Below, piece by piece: positions 1-13,075 of a stretch of 64,000 nucleotides of DNA. Each line of letters begins with the position of its first letter. Position 1 is the first letter of the stretch. The stretch is from assembly GCA_028583605.1 (NCBI GenBank), contig CM053327.1, positions 28,942,626-29,006,625 on the forward strand. The letters run 5' to 3'. The DNA is from Dastarcus helophoroides (Eukaryota > Arthropoda > Insecta > Coleoptera > Bothrideridae). Under the pieces are notes generated by a model. It had not been told where the DNA came from, did no database searches, and worked only from the letters and a program-made list of their open reading frames with translations. A program made the position numbers and the translations under genes.

Positions 1-1560
1 TAAAAATAAAATTTTGATAAAACTATCTCACTAGGAATTTCCGAAATAAAAGTCGAAACTAAATAATTATTTCTCAAAATGTCAATACAAACCCGAAATA
101 TTGTAATATTTCTATAAGTGTTAGTGTTTTTTTTATAATTGCACTTCGCTGTTTAGGGAATTAAAATGTTTTTTTAATAATTTATGACTCGAACCCCATT
201 CTTATTTCAGTATTAGAGGGTGTTCATCTCTACTGTTTGAGGGTTGAAGTGGTAATATTAGAAACGGAAAAAACTGAATACAGCCACATACGTTTTCGTC
301 TACAATCGTTTAATTTTTAGTTAAGTTACGCCAATAATGTTGGGAATCGCTTTACGTACGCATTCGCAAGTGTTGACGTTTGTGCGTCATTAGATCTACG
401 CGATGCTTTTGCAATGCACGGGTTAAAATTGAACAAAGAGAAAAACAACTCGAAAATATTTACAAACTTTCTGAACGGATAATTGATTAAAGCACACGCA
501 TTTACTTTTAATAAATATACAATTTTTTGAACGCACTTCATTAATGTAGAGTTCTTTAACCTTTTCGCGCCGAAGACCGTATATTCCAGTGTTAAAAAAA
601 TGTGACAAATAGTCGAAGACTGTATTTATCCAAATTATATTTTTAATTTAGTGCAATATTCTTGTAGAGACACCGATTATCGTACTTTTCCCGTAAGTAT
701 ATACTATAACGACGAAGACCACACGATTCCTCAAACCACGAAAACTGCGCGCCTTATGGGCATACTTAAAAATAGGAAAATAGCACGTCGCGAAAGGGTT
801 AAAAACCATTTCAAGTATAATACATGAGAAGAACTAATTGACAGAAGGCATGTTGTAAATTACTTCATAAACTCGCTATACATTGGAATTTAGCGCAACA
901 TTCACATATATCATAACCTCACCTTTGGTTACTTCTAAAGTTTAAGTCTTTAAATGCTAGTAAGTACTAAAAACAATTTTTCCAGGAACTTACAAGATGT
1001 ATTTAAAAAAATGCGGAAACGACATATAAAAGAATCTTTTTCCAAATCTCTGAGGTAAACAAAGCCTCAAACTTGATATTTGACATATCAAAAGTATCAA
1101 GCATCGATATGCATTCTGATTTTGTCTGTAGGTTATACTCCTTTGGTAACTTTTTTATTTTGAACCCACATTATTGACAGGGCGTTATTAACGCACAAGA
1201 AAAGAATTGAAATGTGCAGCGCTTTCTATAGTTGAACGTACACACTTGAGCATTTACCAAAATCAACCGTTATACATTCACAATATTAATTAATTAGGCG
1301 TGTGTAAAAACACATTTTTGTTGTGGGCTAATTGCAAAAAAGTACCAAGTCAGTTTGGTCGAAGTATGCGCTGCATTGTGTAGATAATGTTAAATTTCGG
1401 AGAAAGGATAACAGAATGTAGGTCGCACAATAATTAGCTACACGAATAAAAACGAAAATGACACAAAATTAAAATAATTAAGGATACCGCGCGGGGAACT
1501 GTAACAAGAAAAAATTAAACTTGAGACCAATTAGAGTTTTTTAAACTTTACAAACAACGA
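1..1560. other. Intergenic, no gene seen
   Basis: Unique AT-rich sequence with no open frame that resembles a protein and no splice-consistent exon chain. The small frames present are not conserved-looking. I see no repeat array here. A stretch around 540-790 has more CG dinucleotides but nothing I can name. Confidence 0.6.
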
Positions 1561-4500
1561 AAGGCCAAGATTGGAATACGACTTAAATAAAAAAACCAAG
1601 ACAAAGGTCTACTTAGTTCTCGAATTTTTTTCTTATAAATTCAAATTTTCAAAAAAAGTGGAAATTTTGAAAAGTAACCGAAATTACCAACAAAAAACCG
1701 AAATTGTCGACCAAAACCGAAATTCCCAAATTTACAAAACGGTCGACATTGTCAAAAAAAAAGCAAAACTTCCGGAGAAAGCCAAAATTTTAAAACAAGG
1801 TCGACATTTTCAAAAAAAAATAGTCGAAGTATATTAAACATTCAAAATTTTTAAAAAAGTACAATTTTCCAAAATAATCACGCCATATAGAAGAAAAAAA
1901 ATATATAAAAATTTTGAAAAACAAAAGAATGAAATGTTTAAAAAAACTGTGAATTTTGGAAAGATCGAAATTATTAAAAAGTCGAAATTTCGAAGTCAAA
2001 ATTTCCCAAAAAGTGGGAATTGTAAAGTGATCGAATTTTCAAAATAAAAAAAATAGTGGAAATTTTAAAAAGTAACCGAAATTGTCAAAAAAAAATCCCA
2101 AATTTTTAAGGGTTCAAATTTAAAACAAGGTCGAAATTTAAAAAGAAAGCCACAAAAACTTCAAATTTTCAAAAAAGTTGAATGTTCCGAAATAATCACA
2201 TAAAAGAAATAATATTTTGGAAAAAAGCATGAAAGGTTTAAAAAACTCTAATTTTGGAAAAAGATCGAAAAATCGAAATTTCGAAATTTCCAAAACAGTG
2301 GGAATTGCAAAGTGATCGAAATTTCCAAAAAAAAGGCTAAAGGTTCTACAAAAAAGTGGAAATTTTGGAAAGTAACTGAAATAATCAAAAAAGCCGAAAT
2401 TTTCAAAAAAAAAAGAAATTATCGAAAAATCGAAATTTCGAAGTTCAGATTTCCAAACAAAAGGTGGGAATTGTAAAGTGATCCAAATTACCAAAAAAAA
2501 GGCGAAAGGTTCTACAAAAAAGCGTAAATTTTGAAAAGTAACAGAAATTATCAAAAAACTAGAAATTTTTAAGGATTCAAATTTAAATCAAAGTAAAAAA
2601 AAAACTCTAAAAGCTTTAAATTTTCAAAAAAGGAAAATTTTCCAAAATAATCACAGGAAAAAATTACATTTGGGAAAAAGCATAAAATGCTTAAAAAACT
2701 ATAATTTTGAAAAAAGATGGAAATTATCAAAAAGCCTAAATTTCCAAAAAAGTGAGAATTTTAAACTGATAGAAATCTCTAAAAATAAAAGACGAAATTT
2801 TTAGAGGTTCTACGAAAAAAAGTGGAAATTTTGAAAACAGAAATTATCAACAAAGCCGAAATTTTCAAAGGTTTAAATTTAAAACAAGGTCCTAATTTAA
2901 AAAAAAAACTATAAAAACTGTTAATTTTGATAAAAGTAGAATTTTCCGAAATAATCACTTGAAAGAATTAATATTTTGGAAAAAAGTATGAATTGTTTAA
3001 AAAACTACGTTTTGGAAAAAGATCGAAATTATCGAAAAATCGAAATTTCAAAGTAAAAATTTCCAAAAAAAAAGGCGAAAGGTTCTAGAAAAAAGCAGAA
3101 ATTTTGAAAAGTAACAGAAATTATCAAAAAACTCGAAACTTTGAACGATTCAAATTTAAATCAAAGTCAAAATTAAAAAAAAAAGCTCTAAAAGCTTTAA
3201 ATATCCAAAAAAGTAAAATTTTCCAAAATAATCACAGGAAAAAATTACGTTTCGGAAAAAAGCATAAAATGATTTTGAAAAAAGATCGAAATTATCAAAA
3301 AGTCTAAATTTCCAAAAAAGTGAGAATTGTAAACTGATAGAAATCTCCAAAAACAAAAGACGAAATGTTTAAAGGTTCTACGAAAAAAGTGGAAATTTTG
3401 AAAAGAGAAATTATCAAAAAAGCCGAAATTTTCAAACGCTTATATTTAAAACAAAGTCCTAATTTCAAAAAAACTATAAAAACTGTAAATTTTTATAAAC
3501 GTAGAATTTTCCGAAATAATCACTTGAAAAGTTAATATTTTGGAAAAAAGCATGGCTCGTTTAAAAAATTGTTCATTTTGGAACAAGTTCGAAATAACCG
3601 AAAAATTAAAATTTCCAAAAAAAGTGGGAATTGGAAAGTGCTCGACATTTCAAAAAAAAAAGACGACATTATCAAAAAACCGAAATTTTCAAGGGTTGAA
3701 ATTTAAAACAAGGTCGTAATTTAAAAAAAAAGCTATAAGAGCTTTAAATTTTTAAAAAAGTCACACTTTCCAAAATAATCACGGAAAAAATAGCATTTTG
3801 GAAAACAGAATAAAATGATTAAAAAAATTTGTAATTTTAGAAAAAAAATCGAAATTTCGAAGTCAAAATTTCCAAACAAAAAAAGTGAGAATTGTAAAGT
3901 GATTGAAAAAATAGACGAAAGGTTCTACAAAAACGTGGAAATTATTAAAAAGTAACCGAAATTATCAAAAAACTCGAAATTTCCAAGGGTTCAAATTTAA
4001 AACAAGATCGCTTAAAAAAAAGGTGTAAAAGCTTTAAATTTTCAAAAAAGTTAAATTTTCCAAAATAATCGCAGGAAAAATAATACTTTGGAAAAAAGCA
4101 TAAAATAATTAAAAAATTGTAATTTTGAAAAAAGATCGAAATTATCGAAAAGTCGAAATTTCCAAAAAAGTGGGAATTATAAACTGATCGACATTTCCAA
4201 AAAAAAAAGACGAAATTTCCAAAGGTTCTACAAAAACTTAAAAACCGAAATTATTAAAAAGCCGAATTTTCAAAGAATCAAATTTAAAGCAAGATCCTAA
4301 TTTTAAAAAGACGATTAAAACTTTTTTTAGAAAAGTAGATTTTTCCAAAATCATCACAAAAAAGAAAAATTTCGGAAAAAAGCTGAAAAGTTAAAAAAAA
4401 TGTAAATTTTTGGAAAAAGATCCGAAATTTCGAGGTCACAATTTTCAAAAAAGTGGGAATAGTAAAGTGATTGAAAATTCCAAAAAAAAATAAAGACGAA

Positions 4501-5580
4501 ATTTCTAAAGGTTCTACAAAAAATTGGAAATTTTGTAAAGTAAACGAAATTATCAAAATAAATTTTCAAGGGTTCAAATGTAAAACAAGGTCGTATTTAA
4601 AAAAAGCTAGAAAAACTTCAAATTTTCCAAAAACTAAAATTTTCGAAAATAAATCACACAGGAAAATTTTTTTTTTTGGAAAAAAGCATGAAATGTTTTA
4701 AAAACTGTAAATTTTGGAAAAACATAAACATTATCGAAAAGTCGAAATTTTGAAAAGTATACTATATTTCCAGTAAAGCGGAATCGTTAAGTGACCGAAC
4801 ATATATATCAAACGAACGAAATTTTGAAAGGTTTTATAAAAAAAAAGTAGAAATTTTGAAAAGTAAACCAATTTGTCTAAACAAACCCGAACTTCTTAAA
4901 GATTCAAATTTTAGTCAAGGTCCTAATTTTAAAAAAAGCTGTAAAGACTTCAAATTTTCAAAAAAATAAATTTTCCAAAATAATCGCAAAAAAAGTTATG
5001 GGAAAAAACATGGAATGTTTTAAAAGCTGTAAATTTTGGTAAAAACATGAAAAAGTCGAAATTTTGAAAAGTTTAAATTTCCAAAAAAGTGGGAATCGTA
5101 GAGTGTTTGAACATACCAAAAAAAAGACGAAATGTTGAAGATTTTACAAAAAAAAAAGTATAAATTTCGAAAAGTAATCAAATTTGTCCAAACAAACCCG
5201 AACTTTTCAAGGGTTCGAATTTAAAACAAGGTCCTAATTTTAAAAAAGCTGTAAGAAATGTAAATTTTCAAAAAAGGAGAATTTTCCAAAATAATCAAGA
5301 TATACAGGAAAATAATATTTTGGAAAAAAGCCTAAAATGATTAAAAAGTTAAATTCTGGAAAAAGATCGAAATTATGAAAAAGTCCAAATATCGAAGAGT
5401 TAAAATTTCTAAAAAGTGGGAATTTAAAGTGATTGAAATTTCCAAAAAAAGTCGAAATTTTGAAAGGGTACATAAAACTGGAAATTTTGAAAAATAATCG
5501 GAATTGTCAAAAAAAGCCGAGATTTTTAAGGGTTCAAATTTAAAACCAGGTCGTAATTTAAAAAAAAAATGGACAGTTGT
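1560..5580. repeat. About 300-bp AT-rich tandem satellite, about 12 units
   Basis: The + strand is purine-rich, built from runs of A joined by TCGAAATTT-type words. The phrase CCAAAATAATCAC or CGAAATAATCAC recurs at about 1872, 2191, 2645, 2948, 3225, 3512, 3772, 4062, 4346, 4644, 4976 and 5288. Most spacings are 260-330 bp. The phrases GGTTCTACAAAAAA and GGGTTCAAATTTAAAACAAGG recur at the same rhythm. Around 2.6-3.6 kb two variants alternate (AATCACAGG versus AATCACTTGA), suggesting a dimer of about 580 bp. A decayed remnant reappears at 5,980-6,230. Open frames inside it are accidental. Confidence 0.85.
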
Positions 5581-5635
5581 GGGGCTGCGGATAGTGAAAA
5601 CTTAAAAATAAAATCTTTTCTGATATCATCAGATG

Positions 5636-5765
5636 CAACATAGTAGGCGTAGGGATAGCTTATCAAGAGAGTTAATGGTTGCTTCTTGCGTAGTAGGTGG
5701 CGACTTCAAATCTCGTACCGTTGGCGTTGCATTTTTTTTATTTTATTAAGCTTCTGAGACTCGAA
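5636..5765 (+). mobile_element. tRNA-like SINE fragment
   Basis: The segment has a tRNA-like layout: an A-box-like stretch near AGGGATAGCTTATCAAGAG and, about 45 bp on, a B-box-like GGCGACTTCAAATCTCG. It ends in a T-rich tail. The core GTTGCTTCTTGCGTAGTAGG recurs, slightly changed, at about 33,370. I infer a pol III-type SINE rather than a working tRNA gene because the arms do not pair convincingly. Confidence 0.5.
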
Positions 5766-5869
5766 CAAACTTGTGGAAGTCACAAAGAATTTTGAATCTA
5801 GGTGACAGGGCCTATGACGGCCCCCACGAAATGTAAAACAAAGCGTCTTACTCCTAGTTACGTAATAAT

Positions 5870-5980
5870 GGTAACATTAGAGCATGTTGGTAACGCGAGT
5901 TGGCGTGATGGTAACGCGTACTAAAGTGATGGTAATGCGAAACCATAAGTTTTCCAGCAACGCGCCTAAATAAATTTTCG
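5870..5980. repeat. Short GTGATGGTAACGCG repeats
   Basis: The words GTTGGTAACGCG, GTGATGGTAACGCG and GTGATGGTAATGCG follow one another within about 80 bp, and then comes ACCATAAGTTTTCC. The same set recurs at 21,300-21,410 and, split by a retroelement fragment, at 33,480-33,720. At 5.9 and 33.5 kb it lies just downstream of a tRNA-like SINE. Confidence 0.6.
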
Positions 5981-6239
5981 CTTCAAAAAAGCTATAAAAT
6001 GCTTACATTTAAAAAATAGAATTTTCCAAAATAATCAATATAAATAGTAGAAAAAAGTTGGAAAAATGAAAATTATCGAAAAGTCGAAATTTCCTTAAAA
6101 AAACAAAATTTTGAAAAATTCTACAACAAGGTCGACATCTCCAAAAGTGAAAATTTTGAAAAAGACTCAAATGCTTAAACATGTGTAAATTTTAGAAATA
6201 ATTTGGTTTTTGAAAAGAAAACCTCCTTATAAGCACACT

Positions 6240-7600
6240 TTTTGCTGGGCAGCTTTAGGATCCAAGCGGGAAAGACTCATTCGGGCAGAAGTTTGGAATA
6301 CCATCACATGAAACATCGATATTTCACATATGATGTCCGCTTTACGTAATTCTATTTTAATTTCTATTAAAAATATCCTTGAATCAACCTAATCGGATGC
6401 CACGTGTTTGTAAACAAAGTTACGACACGTTCTCACCAAATCTCTATCTCCCAATCAAATACATTTTACACGAACACGCGTCAGTTGTCTTATCAGAAAC
6501 GCCTAATTCTACGTAAATACAAAAAAAAAGTGACTTACACTGTATGTAAGCAGTCTCAACTGCATGCGTCTTACCTGCAAACAAAAATTCGTTTAAAACA
6601 AAAGGCGCCAAAAGGTCAAGCCTACTTAAATATTTAAAATGAATAATTAAAATATTTGACTGTACGTTGCATTAATAACTAATTAGGAAACCTGTAATAA
6701 AACATCGCCGTAAAGTCGAGTCGTTTCAAGGTTCGCTGAAAATAACGTCGCTCGGAAAATTAAAACAGCAGAACGGCTGATCGCCCTTTTACGCTGTTGC
6801 GTTTTCTAATTATGCAGCTCGGCACGCACAGCGAATGGGAAGAACGCGCCCGCCCGGATTATCGCCATTGTGTAACATTATTTATACAACCTAAGGAGAC
6901 GAATCGCTTGGAAAAAAAGATACTGCCAAACGAGTGTTGCCAATCTTGAGCGAGAACGTCCGTATTTTTAACTTTCCGACTCCTTGGCATTTAACGTTAA
7001 ACTTGAACTAATACAGGGTCCAGAACTGAAGTTAAAATAAACAAAGGTCGGCGTGGTAAAAAAAGACTTAAGATAGGAAAACGTTGTTCTATGCGTTTTG
7101 AATGAAACTATATTTCGCGAGTTTTAATTGCTGATGACTCATTTGGGGGAGTCCAAGACTAGAGGGGATGTGTCCCTGGCGCCAAATTCGCATGTAGTTA
7201 TCAGGCGAAGAATCTTTCTGCGGTTACCCCAATACCCCACATATTTGAGATATTGCCAAAACAAAACTTACTTGTAATAAATAATAAAAACTTAAGAATG
7301 CACGTATGTAAAATTCAGGAGCACTTAAAATGTTTCGTTTCCCCAGAATCCCGAAGTGCAACATGGAACAGTGGCGTAAGTCCATTTTCTCAAAAACTTG
7401 ACTCAAGCAGTGTTACCCTGAAACTACAGCTTTATTTTTAGTCGTCAAAGGTATTTTGGCTGTCACGAAATGCCAATATCTAGTTTTTGTCTCGCTCGGA
7501 AAATTCGTAGATCCGACGCCGATTTGGAAGACAATTTGGTCACCCACTAGTAGGTGATCGACATTGGACCAATAATTTAACGAAAGTCAATTTGTTTTTC
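6240..7600. promoter_or_regulatory. Unique island, possible regulatory DNA
   Basis: Ordinary unique sequence between two satellite arrays. The part at 6,690-6,950 is clearly richer in G, C and CG dinucleotides than its surroundings and contains a TAATTA homeodomain-type core. No coding exon is evident. The regulatory label is inference from composition only. Confidence 0.2.
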
Positions 7601-9620
7601 ACGTTGGACTGAAAAATATTTGTATACAAATTTTTGATTCTTATATTGGCGATATAAGGATGAATCGATTTTTTTGACGAATTCGCCTTTTTTTTGAAGT
7701 ATTTTCTTGGAAATTTCAAGTTGACCTTTTTCTCGAATTTCTTCTTTTTTTGCAAATTTCTACACTTTTTTTTTAAATTTTCGTTTCTCCTGAAATTTAA
7801 ACTTTATCAAATTTCTGCTTTTTTTTGCAAATGTCGCTATCTTTGAAAACTTCTTTGTGGAAATTTGAAATTTTTTAAACATCTGACTTTTACTCAAAAT
7901 TTAGAGATTTTTTTAAACATCGATTTTTTTTAATTAGGACTTTTTGGGAAAAGGCACTTGTAAAATTGAAGTTTTCTAGGAAATTTCAAATTTTTGTCAA
8001 TTTCTACACATTTTTTTGAAAATTTCAGCTTTTCTGGAAATTTTACTTTTTTTGTTAAATATTCGCTCATTTTTTGAAAATTTCGAAATTTTTCAAAAGT
8101 TCGTTCTCGAAATTTGAAATTTTTTAAAAATTTGATGTTTGTTTAAAATTTCGAGTTATTTTTTTTTGAAACTATCGAATTTTTTCTAATTTCGACCTTT
8201 CGGGAAGTCATTTGAAAAAGTGGCGTTTTCTTGGAAATTTTAAATGTTTTGCAAATTTCTACATTTTTTTAATTTCAGCTTTTGACGAAATTTCAGCTTT
8301 TCTATTAAATTTCTGCTTATTTTATGAAAATTTCGAATTTTTTCAAAACTTCGTTCTGGAATTTGGAATTTTTTAAACATTCAAGTTTTGCTTAACATTT
8401 CGAGACTTTTTTAGCTATCGACTTTTTTAACTATCGACTTTTTTTAACTACGACTTTTTGGAAAAAGGCACGTGAAAAAGTAAAGTTTTCTTGGAAATTT
8501 TAAATTTTTGCCAATTTCTACACTTTTTTGCGAAAATTTCAATATTACCAAAATATCAGCTAGTTTTTTTTTAAATTTCTACTTTTCTTGAAACCCTCGA
8601 CTTTTTTCAAAACCTCTTTCTCGAAATTTGAATTTTTTTAAACATTCGACTTTTGCTTAAAATTTTGAGATTTCTTTTTTCGAGAAAAGTCATTTGAAAA
8701 AGTGGAGTTTTCTTGAAAATTTAAAATTTTTGCAAATTTCTACACCTTTGAAAACTTCCCTCTCGAAATTTGAAATTTTTTAAACATTCGACTTTTGCTT
8801 AAAATTTCCAGATTTCTTTTTTTTTTTGAAACTATCGATTTTTTTAAATTCCGACTTTTTGGGAAAAGGCATTTGAGAAAGTGAAGTTTTATTGGAAATT
8901 TCTAAGTTGTGTAAATTTCTGCACAGTTTGTTGAAAATTTTAGCTTTCCTTGAAATTTCAGCTTTTTTATTAAATTTTTGCTTATTTTTTGAAGCTATCG
9001 ATTTTTTCAAAATTTCGACTTTTGCTCAAGATTCAAGATTTCTTTCTTTTTAAATTTAGACTTTTTGGGAAAAATCATCTGAAAAAAGTGAATTTTTCTG
9101 AAAATATCGACTTTTTTTTTGATTAATTCAAATTTGTTTTCATCAAGATTTCGAATTATTTTGAAAATTTCGATTACTTTTGGCTTTAATTTTTTCCGAA
9201 TTTGAACCTTTTTTAAATTTCGACTAAAACTTGATTTTTCAGCAGAATTTCCCCTTTTTCTTAAAATATAAACTTTTTCTGAAAATCCCGACACTTTTTT
9301 GGAAAATTTCGCCTTCGGAAATTTCAACTTTTTTTGTAAGTATCTATTATTATTTTTTTTAGAAAATTTCGATTTTTTTTTGATGGATTCGTCTTTCTCT
9401 GGATTCGATTCTTCTTGAAAATTTCTTTTGTTTTACTTTCGGTTTAGATGTCCTATGTAAATATTTCATTTTTGATTAAAATTTCGAGATTCTTCTTTAA
9501 TTTCGACTCTTAAAATATTCATTTTTTAGTTTAGAATTTTCACATAAAAATTTCGACGTTTTCAAAATTTCGCCTTAAAATAGTTGGAGATTTTAAAAAT
9601 TTTAATTCAAAATTTTACCT
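7600..9620. repeat. About 200-260 bp pyrimidine-rich satellite
   Basis: The + strand is now T-rich, so the purine strand is opposite to that of the array at 1.56-5.58 kb. The phrase GGGAAAAGGCATTTGAAAAAGTGAAG and its variants recurs at about 7947, 8190, 8457, 8676, 8860 and 9066. It is accompanied by CTCGAAATTTGAAATTTTTTAAACATTCG. The spacing is 185-265 bp. The array decays into irregular AT-rich sequence up to about 10.8 kb. The longest - strand frame (9,007-9,327) is a lysine-rich by-product of the repeat. Confidence 0.8.
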
Positions 9621-10065
9621 CTATAAAAATTCAATATTTTGAATATCGTTTTTGTTTTGAAAATATTTTTTTTGGGAAAGTTTGACTTGTTGACTTTCGA
9701 GCTTCACACAAAGTCAATATTTCAAGAGGAAATATCAAAATTTACTAAAAAATCTGAGTAGTAAGTTAATTTTCTATAAAAAAAAGTAAACATTTCGTGA
9801 TTGAAAACGAATTTTCAGGGAAAAAACCAAATTCAAAAAATGCCTCATTTTTAGTTTACAATAAAAAATTTAAAAAAACTAAAAACTGAAAAAACTTCAA
9901 ATTTTAAGAAAAAAAATCGAGGGCAAAATTTCGAACTTGAAATCGAAATTAAAAAAATAAATCAAATAAATACCTAGAAATGTCGAGTAGTCGTAATTTC
10001 GTAAAAAAAATTAGGATTTTATAAAATCATTTTCTAGAAATTTAGAACCTAAAAAGTCACAATAA

Positions 10066-10212
10066 TTTTGTTGGAACGGACTAGTCCTTGGTTATTTTCG
10101 AAAATTGAAATACAAATCTTGTTCCCTGAAACCAAGAAAGATTAAAAAACACAACAAAGGTTGTCCTAACGCGTTTCCATAGCCAAGCTATCATCTTCAG
10201 AGAGATACGATA
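10066..10212 (+). mobile_element. Single arm of a palindromic MITE
   Basis: The arm begins near TTGGAACGGACTAGTCCTTGG. It continues through CTTGTTCCCTGAAACCAAG, AAACACAACAA, ACGCGTTTCCATAGCCAAG and TATCATCTTCAGAGAGATAC. The same string is present in both arms, in inverted orientation, of the element at 51,342-51,615. Here only one arm remains, so this is a half element. Confidence 0.75.
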
Positions 10213-10829
10213 ATGAAAAAATAAATAAAAATTTTGAGTTCAGGCAAAGGAAAAATCCCAATTTCGAGAACTGAATTTAAGCTGAGAATTTAGTAAAAAA
10301 AGATAAAGCTAAACATTTCGAGTTCGAACGCAGGAAAATTTGGAGAACTGAGAATTTGTTGGAAAAAAAATTAAAAGTTTAACACGAAATTATACGAAAA
10401 AAGTCCATATTTTGGAATTAAATTCAGCTATGTAAAAAATACAGTGAAAAAACTTTTAAAAAATTGAAAGGAGTAATAAAAGGTGGAAAACTGCATTCAA
10501 TTTGGTAAAAAAAAGTTCAAAAGTTCAAGCCGAAATTTTGCGAAAAAAGTTGATATTTTGGAATTAAAGTCAACATGTTCAAATACACTGAAAAGTCTCT
10601 CGAAATAATAACAATAATAAAATATAACGAGCCTAAGTTTTCACTTCAAAAAAAAAAAAAATGACAGCGGAACGTTAAATTTTAGAGAACAGTAATAATT
10701 ACAAGTCTAAATACTGAAACTTGAAAAAATCTATAAATTTCGATAAAAAAATTGAAATATGGAGCAAAGTTTCTGGGCTAAAATTTCAATAAAAAAAATT
10801 GTAGTCTGGTTTTCACCGAAAAGTAAGTC

Positions 10830-12230
10830 TCGTTATAGGTCTAATGACCCCCAAATGCGATTGAAGACGAAAAATATTTCCCAGATTTTTTTTGACTAAA
10901 TTGTAATTATTATTCATAAATTCAAACGAGGTTTTTGCTCCTTTGCGAATCGCATTGCTAATTAAGAAAATTTACGCATTTTACGAGTCAAACTGGATTT
11001 TCAAGGGCACTGATCGATTACCAAATGAGGAATAAAAATGATCTGTTATGATTTGAACTACGCAAATGACGTTTGTACATTCCTTGTGGTGTGTTGTTTA
11101 TCGTAAACAACCCAATCTCTTGAAAACAACCTTGAAAAGATTGTCAACCTCCTTAATGATAACAAGTGACAAACAATCCAAAGAATTGCAGTTTAGTTGT
11201 TAGTTGTTTAGAGACAGATCACAAAAACTTTCCAGTTTGAGTCGCAAACAAGCGGTTAAATTAACAACAACCAAACGTTATTGACGTATTAAAATCAGAA
11301 GGGATTAACATCCAAAATATCCGCTTTTATTTGGAAATTTTAGATATAGTTATAGAAAATTCGGAAATCTTTTTACAATTTTCAAGTTTGTTTTTGGAAT
11401 TTTTGAGATTTTCCTAAATTCAATTTTTTTTTAACATTCGATAATTTGAAATCATAACTTTCAAATTTCGAAAAGTATTTAGTAAATTTCGAGTTTTATT
11501 TTTATATTAAAATTTTTTACAATAAAAGAATTCGAACTTTAAGATCGCTCTGTATTATGCAAATGTTTATTAATCATAAACATTATTCAAAACGAATGAA
11601 AATATTTGTTCATCTAAATGATGACAAACAAACAAAATAATAATTTTAAAACTATATTTGGAAACGCCCTATAGATAGATAACTGTAATTTACCACAAAT
11701 TAACCTATTAAGTACAAATGACCCGTTACAATGTGGATAGAACAGGAAGCTATTAACGCAAATTTTCTGACGTTCCAAGGTGCCAACCGCTCGGCATTAC
11801 AATTAGATTTATTTTTAATGACATTTACCATAAAGTGTTTTCCTAATAAAAATGCATCATACCCACCATCTTGCATTATATTAAACTAGGCACTCCGTCA
11901 AGCAGGTATGTAATCCTTAGCAATGAAAACAAAAATATTTTTATTTGTTCTTTATAAATTTACATTCTGAATTTGTCTAAATATTTTTGTTTGTGATGCT
12001 TCTATTAAAAACAATCAGTTTGTTTTGATGAAGTAAAGGTGTTGCGTGCGCTTTTATTAATAACAAAGTGTACCGTTAATAGACACATATAAGAAATCAA
12101 AATGTTTGAGAAGTCATTGTGTCTAATTTATTATTTAAACAAATTGTCTTATCAATAACTACAACGAAACTAGTAAAAACAACTTCACAAACATAAATAA
12201 AACTATCTGGCAAATATCACTTATCTACTG
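10830..12230. other. Intergenic, no gene seen
   Basis: AT-rich unique sequence after the satellite. I find no exon-like frame, RNA gene or clear repeat. Several ATTAAT and TTTATTAATAAC words occur, as is usual for such composition. Confidence 0.5.
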
Positions 12231-12269
12231 AATGCAAAGATTTAAATCATCAATGAGGCGAATCGTTAT

Positions 12270-12680
12270 GAATTTGGATATATACGAGGGAAAATCAAAT
12301 ATAAAACTAAACACTTTTTCCAATTTATTTGTTTACAGATTAATACACTCCATATTTGAACTTTAGTCCCAAATCGTTATAAATTCGAATTAAATGAGGT
12401 ATGAATTTGTTTCTAAATTTACTTTTGTGTTCTATTGTAATCTAGTCTAAATTTCCAAATTTCGTTTCCCATCTGGAGTATTCAAGGCGATATCGAACAT
12501 AAACCGGAATACTTTTTTATTAATTTACTTTTTACAGTAAATACACCCAAAATTTTAACTTTAGCTTCGAGTATAACTTAGATTATACGAGGGCAAATCA
12601 AATATAAACAGGAATAGATTTTATTCATTTTTACAACGCCAAAAAATACACTTGTAATTTCCACTTCTATTCCCAAATTA
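12270..12680 (+). repeat. Three degenerate copies with a TACGAGGG word
   Basis: Three related segments lie at about 12,283-12,385, 12,480-12,575 and 12,588-12,678. They share TACGAGGG(C/A)AAATCAAATATAAA, a T-rich stretch, TACA, AATACAC and an AACTTTAG..CCCAAAT ending. TACGAGGG termini are common on mariner-like insect repeats, so this may be a decayed DNA-transposon cluster. That assignment is an inference. Confidence 0.45.
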
Positions 12681-12990
12681 TGAAGAATTTGATGAGAAAA
12701 AAGCTGAAATTTCGTTACCGAAGCTCAAATTACAAGAAAAAGACAGTTCGAGAAGTCGAAATTTCGAAGAGAAATCAAAATTTCGAGATTTCGAACAGAA
12801 ATCGAAATTTCGAGAAAAGTAGAAATTTCGGCAAAAACTCGAAATTTCAGAAAAGAAAGTCGGTATTTCGGCATCGTAGTTCAAATGTCGATTTTTTTTT
12901 AAAACGTTGAAATTTGGGTACTGAGGTTTAAATTCTCAGAAGAGTCGAATTTCACAACAAAAAAAATCGAAGTTTCGTCAAGCTTATTTA
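12680..12990. repeat. Short AT/TCGAAATTT satellite patch
   Basis: About 300 bp of repeated GAAATTTCGA words, related in style to the larger arrays. Frames on both strands come from the repeat. Confidence 0.6.
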
Positions 12991-13075
12991 AACACCATGT
13001 AATATAGAGGTAATTTTAAAACATGTTTGAATTGACTTAATTGTCCTGCCAATTAACCATCTCCGACAATAAAAC

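Noticed and set aside
2138..2554. 138-codon Phe-rich frame on the - strand
   Set aside because: Lies wholly in the 300-bp satellite and repeats with its unit.
9007..9327. 106-codon Lys-rich frame
   Set aside because: Lies in the pyrimidine-rich satellite; no domain and no splice sites.
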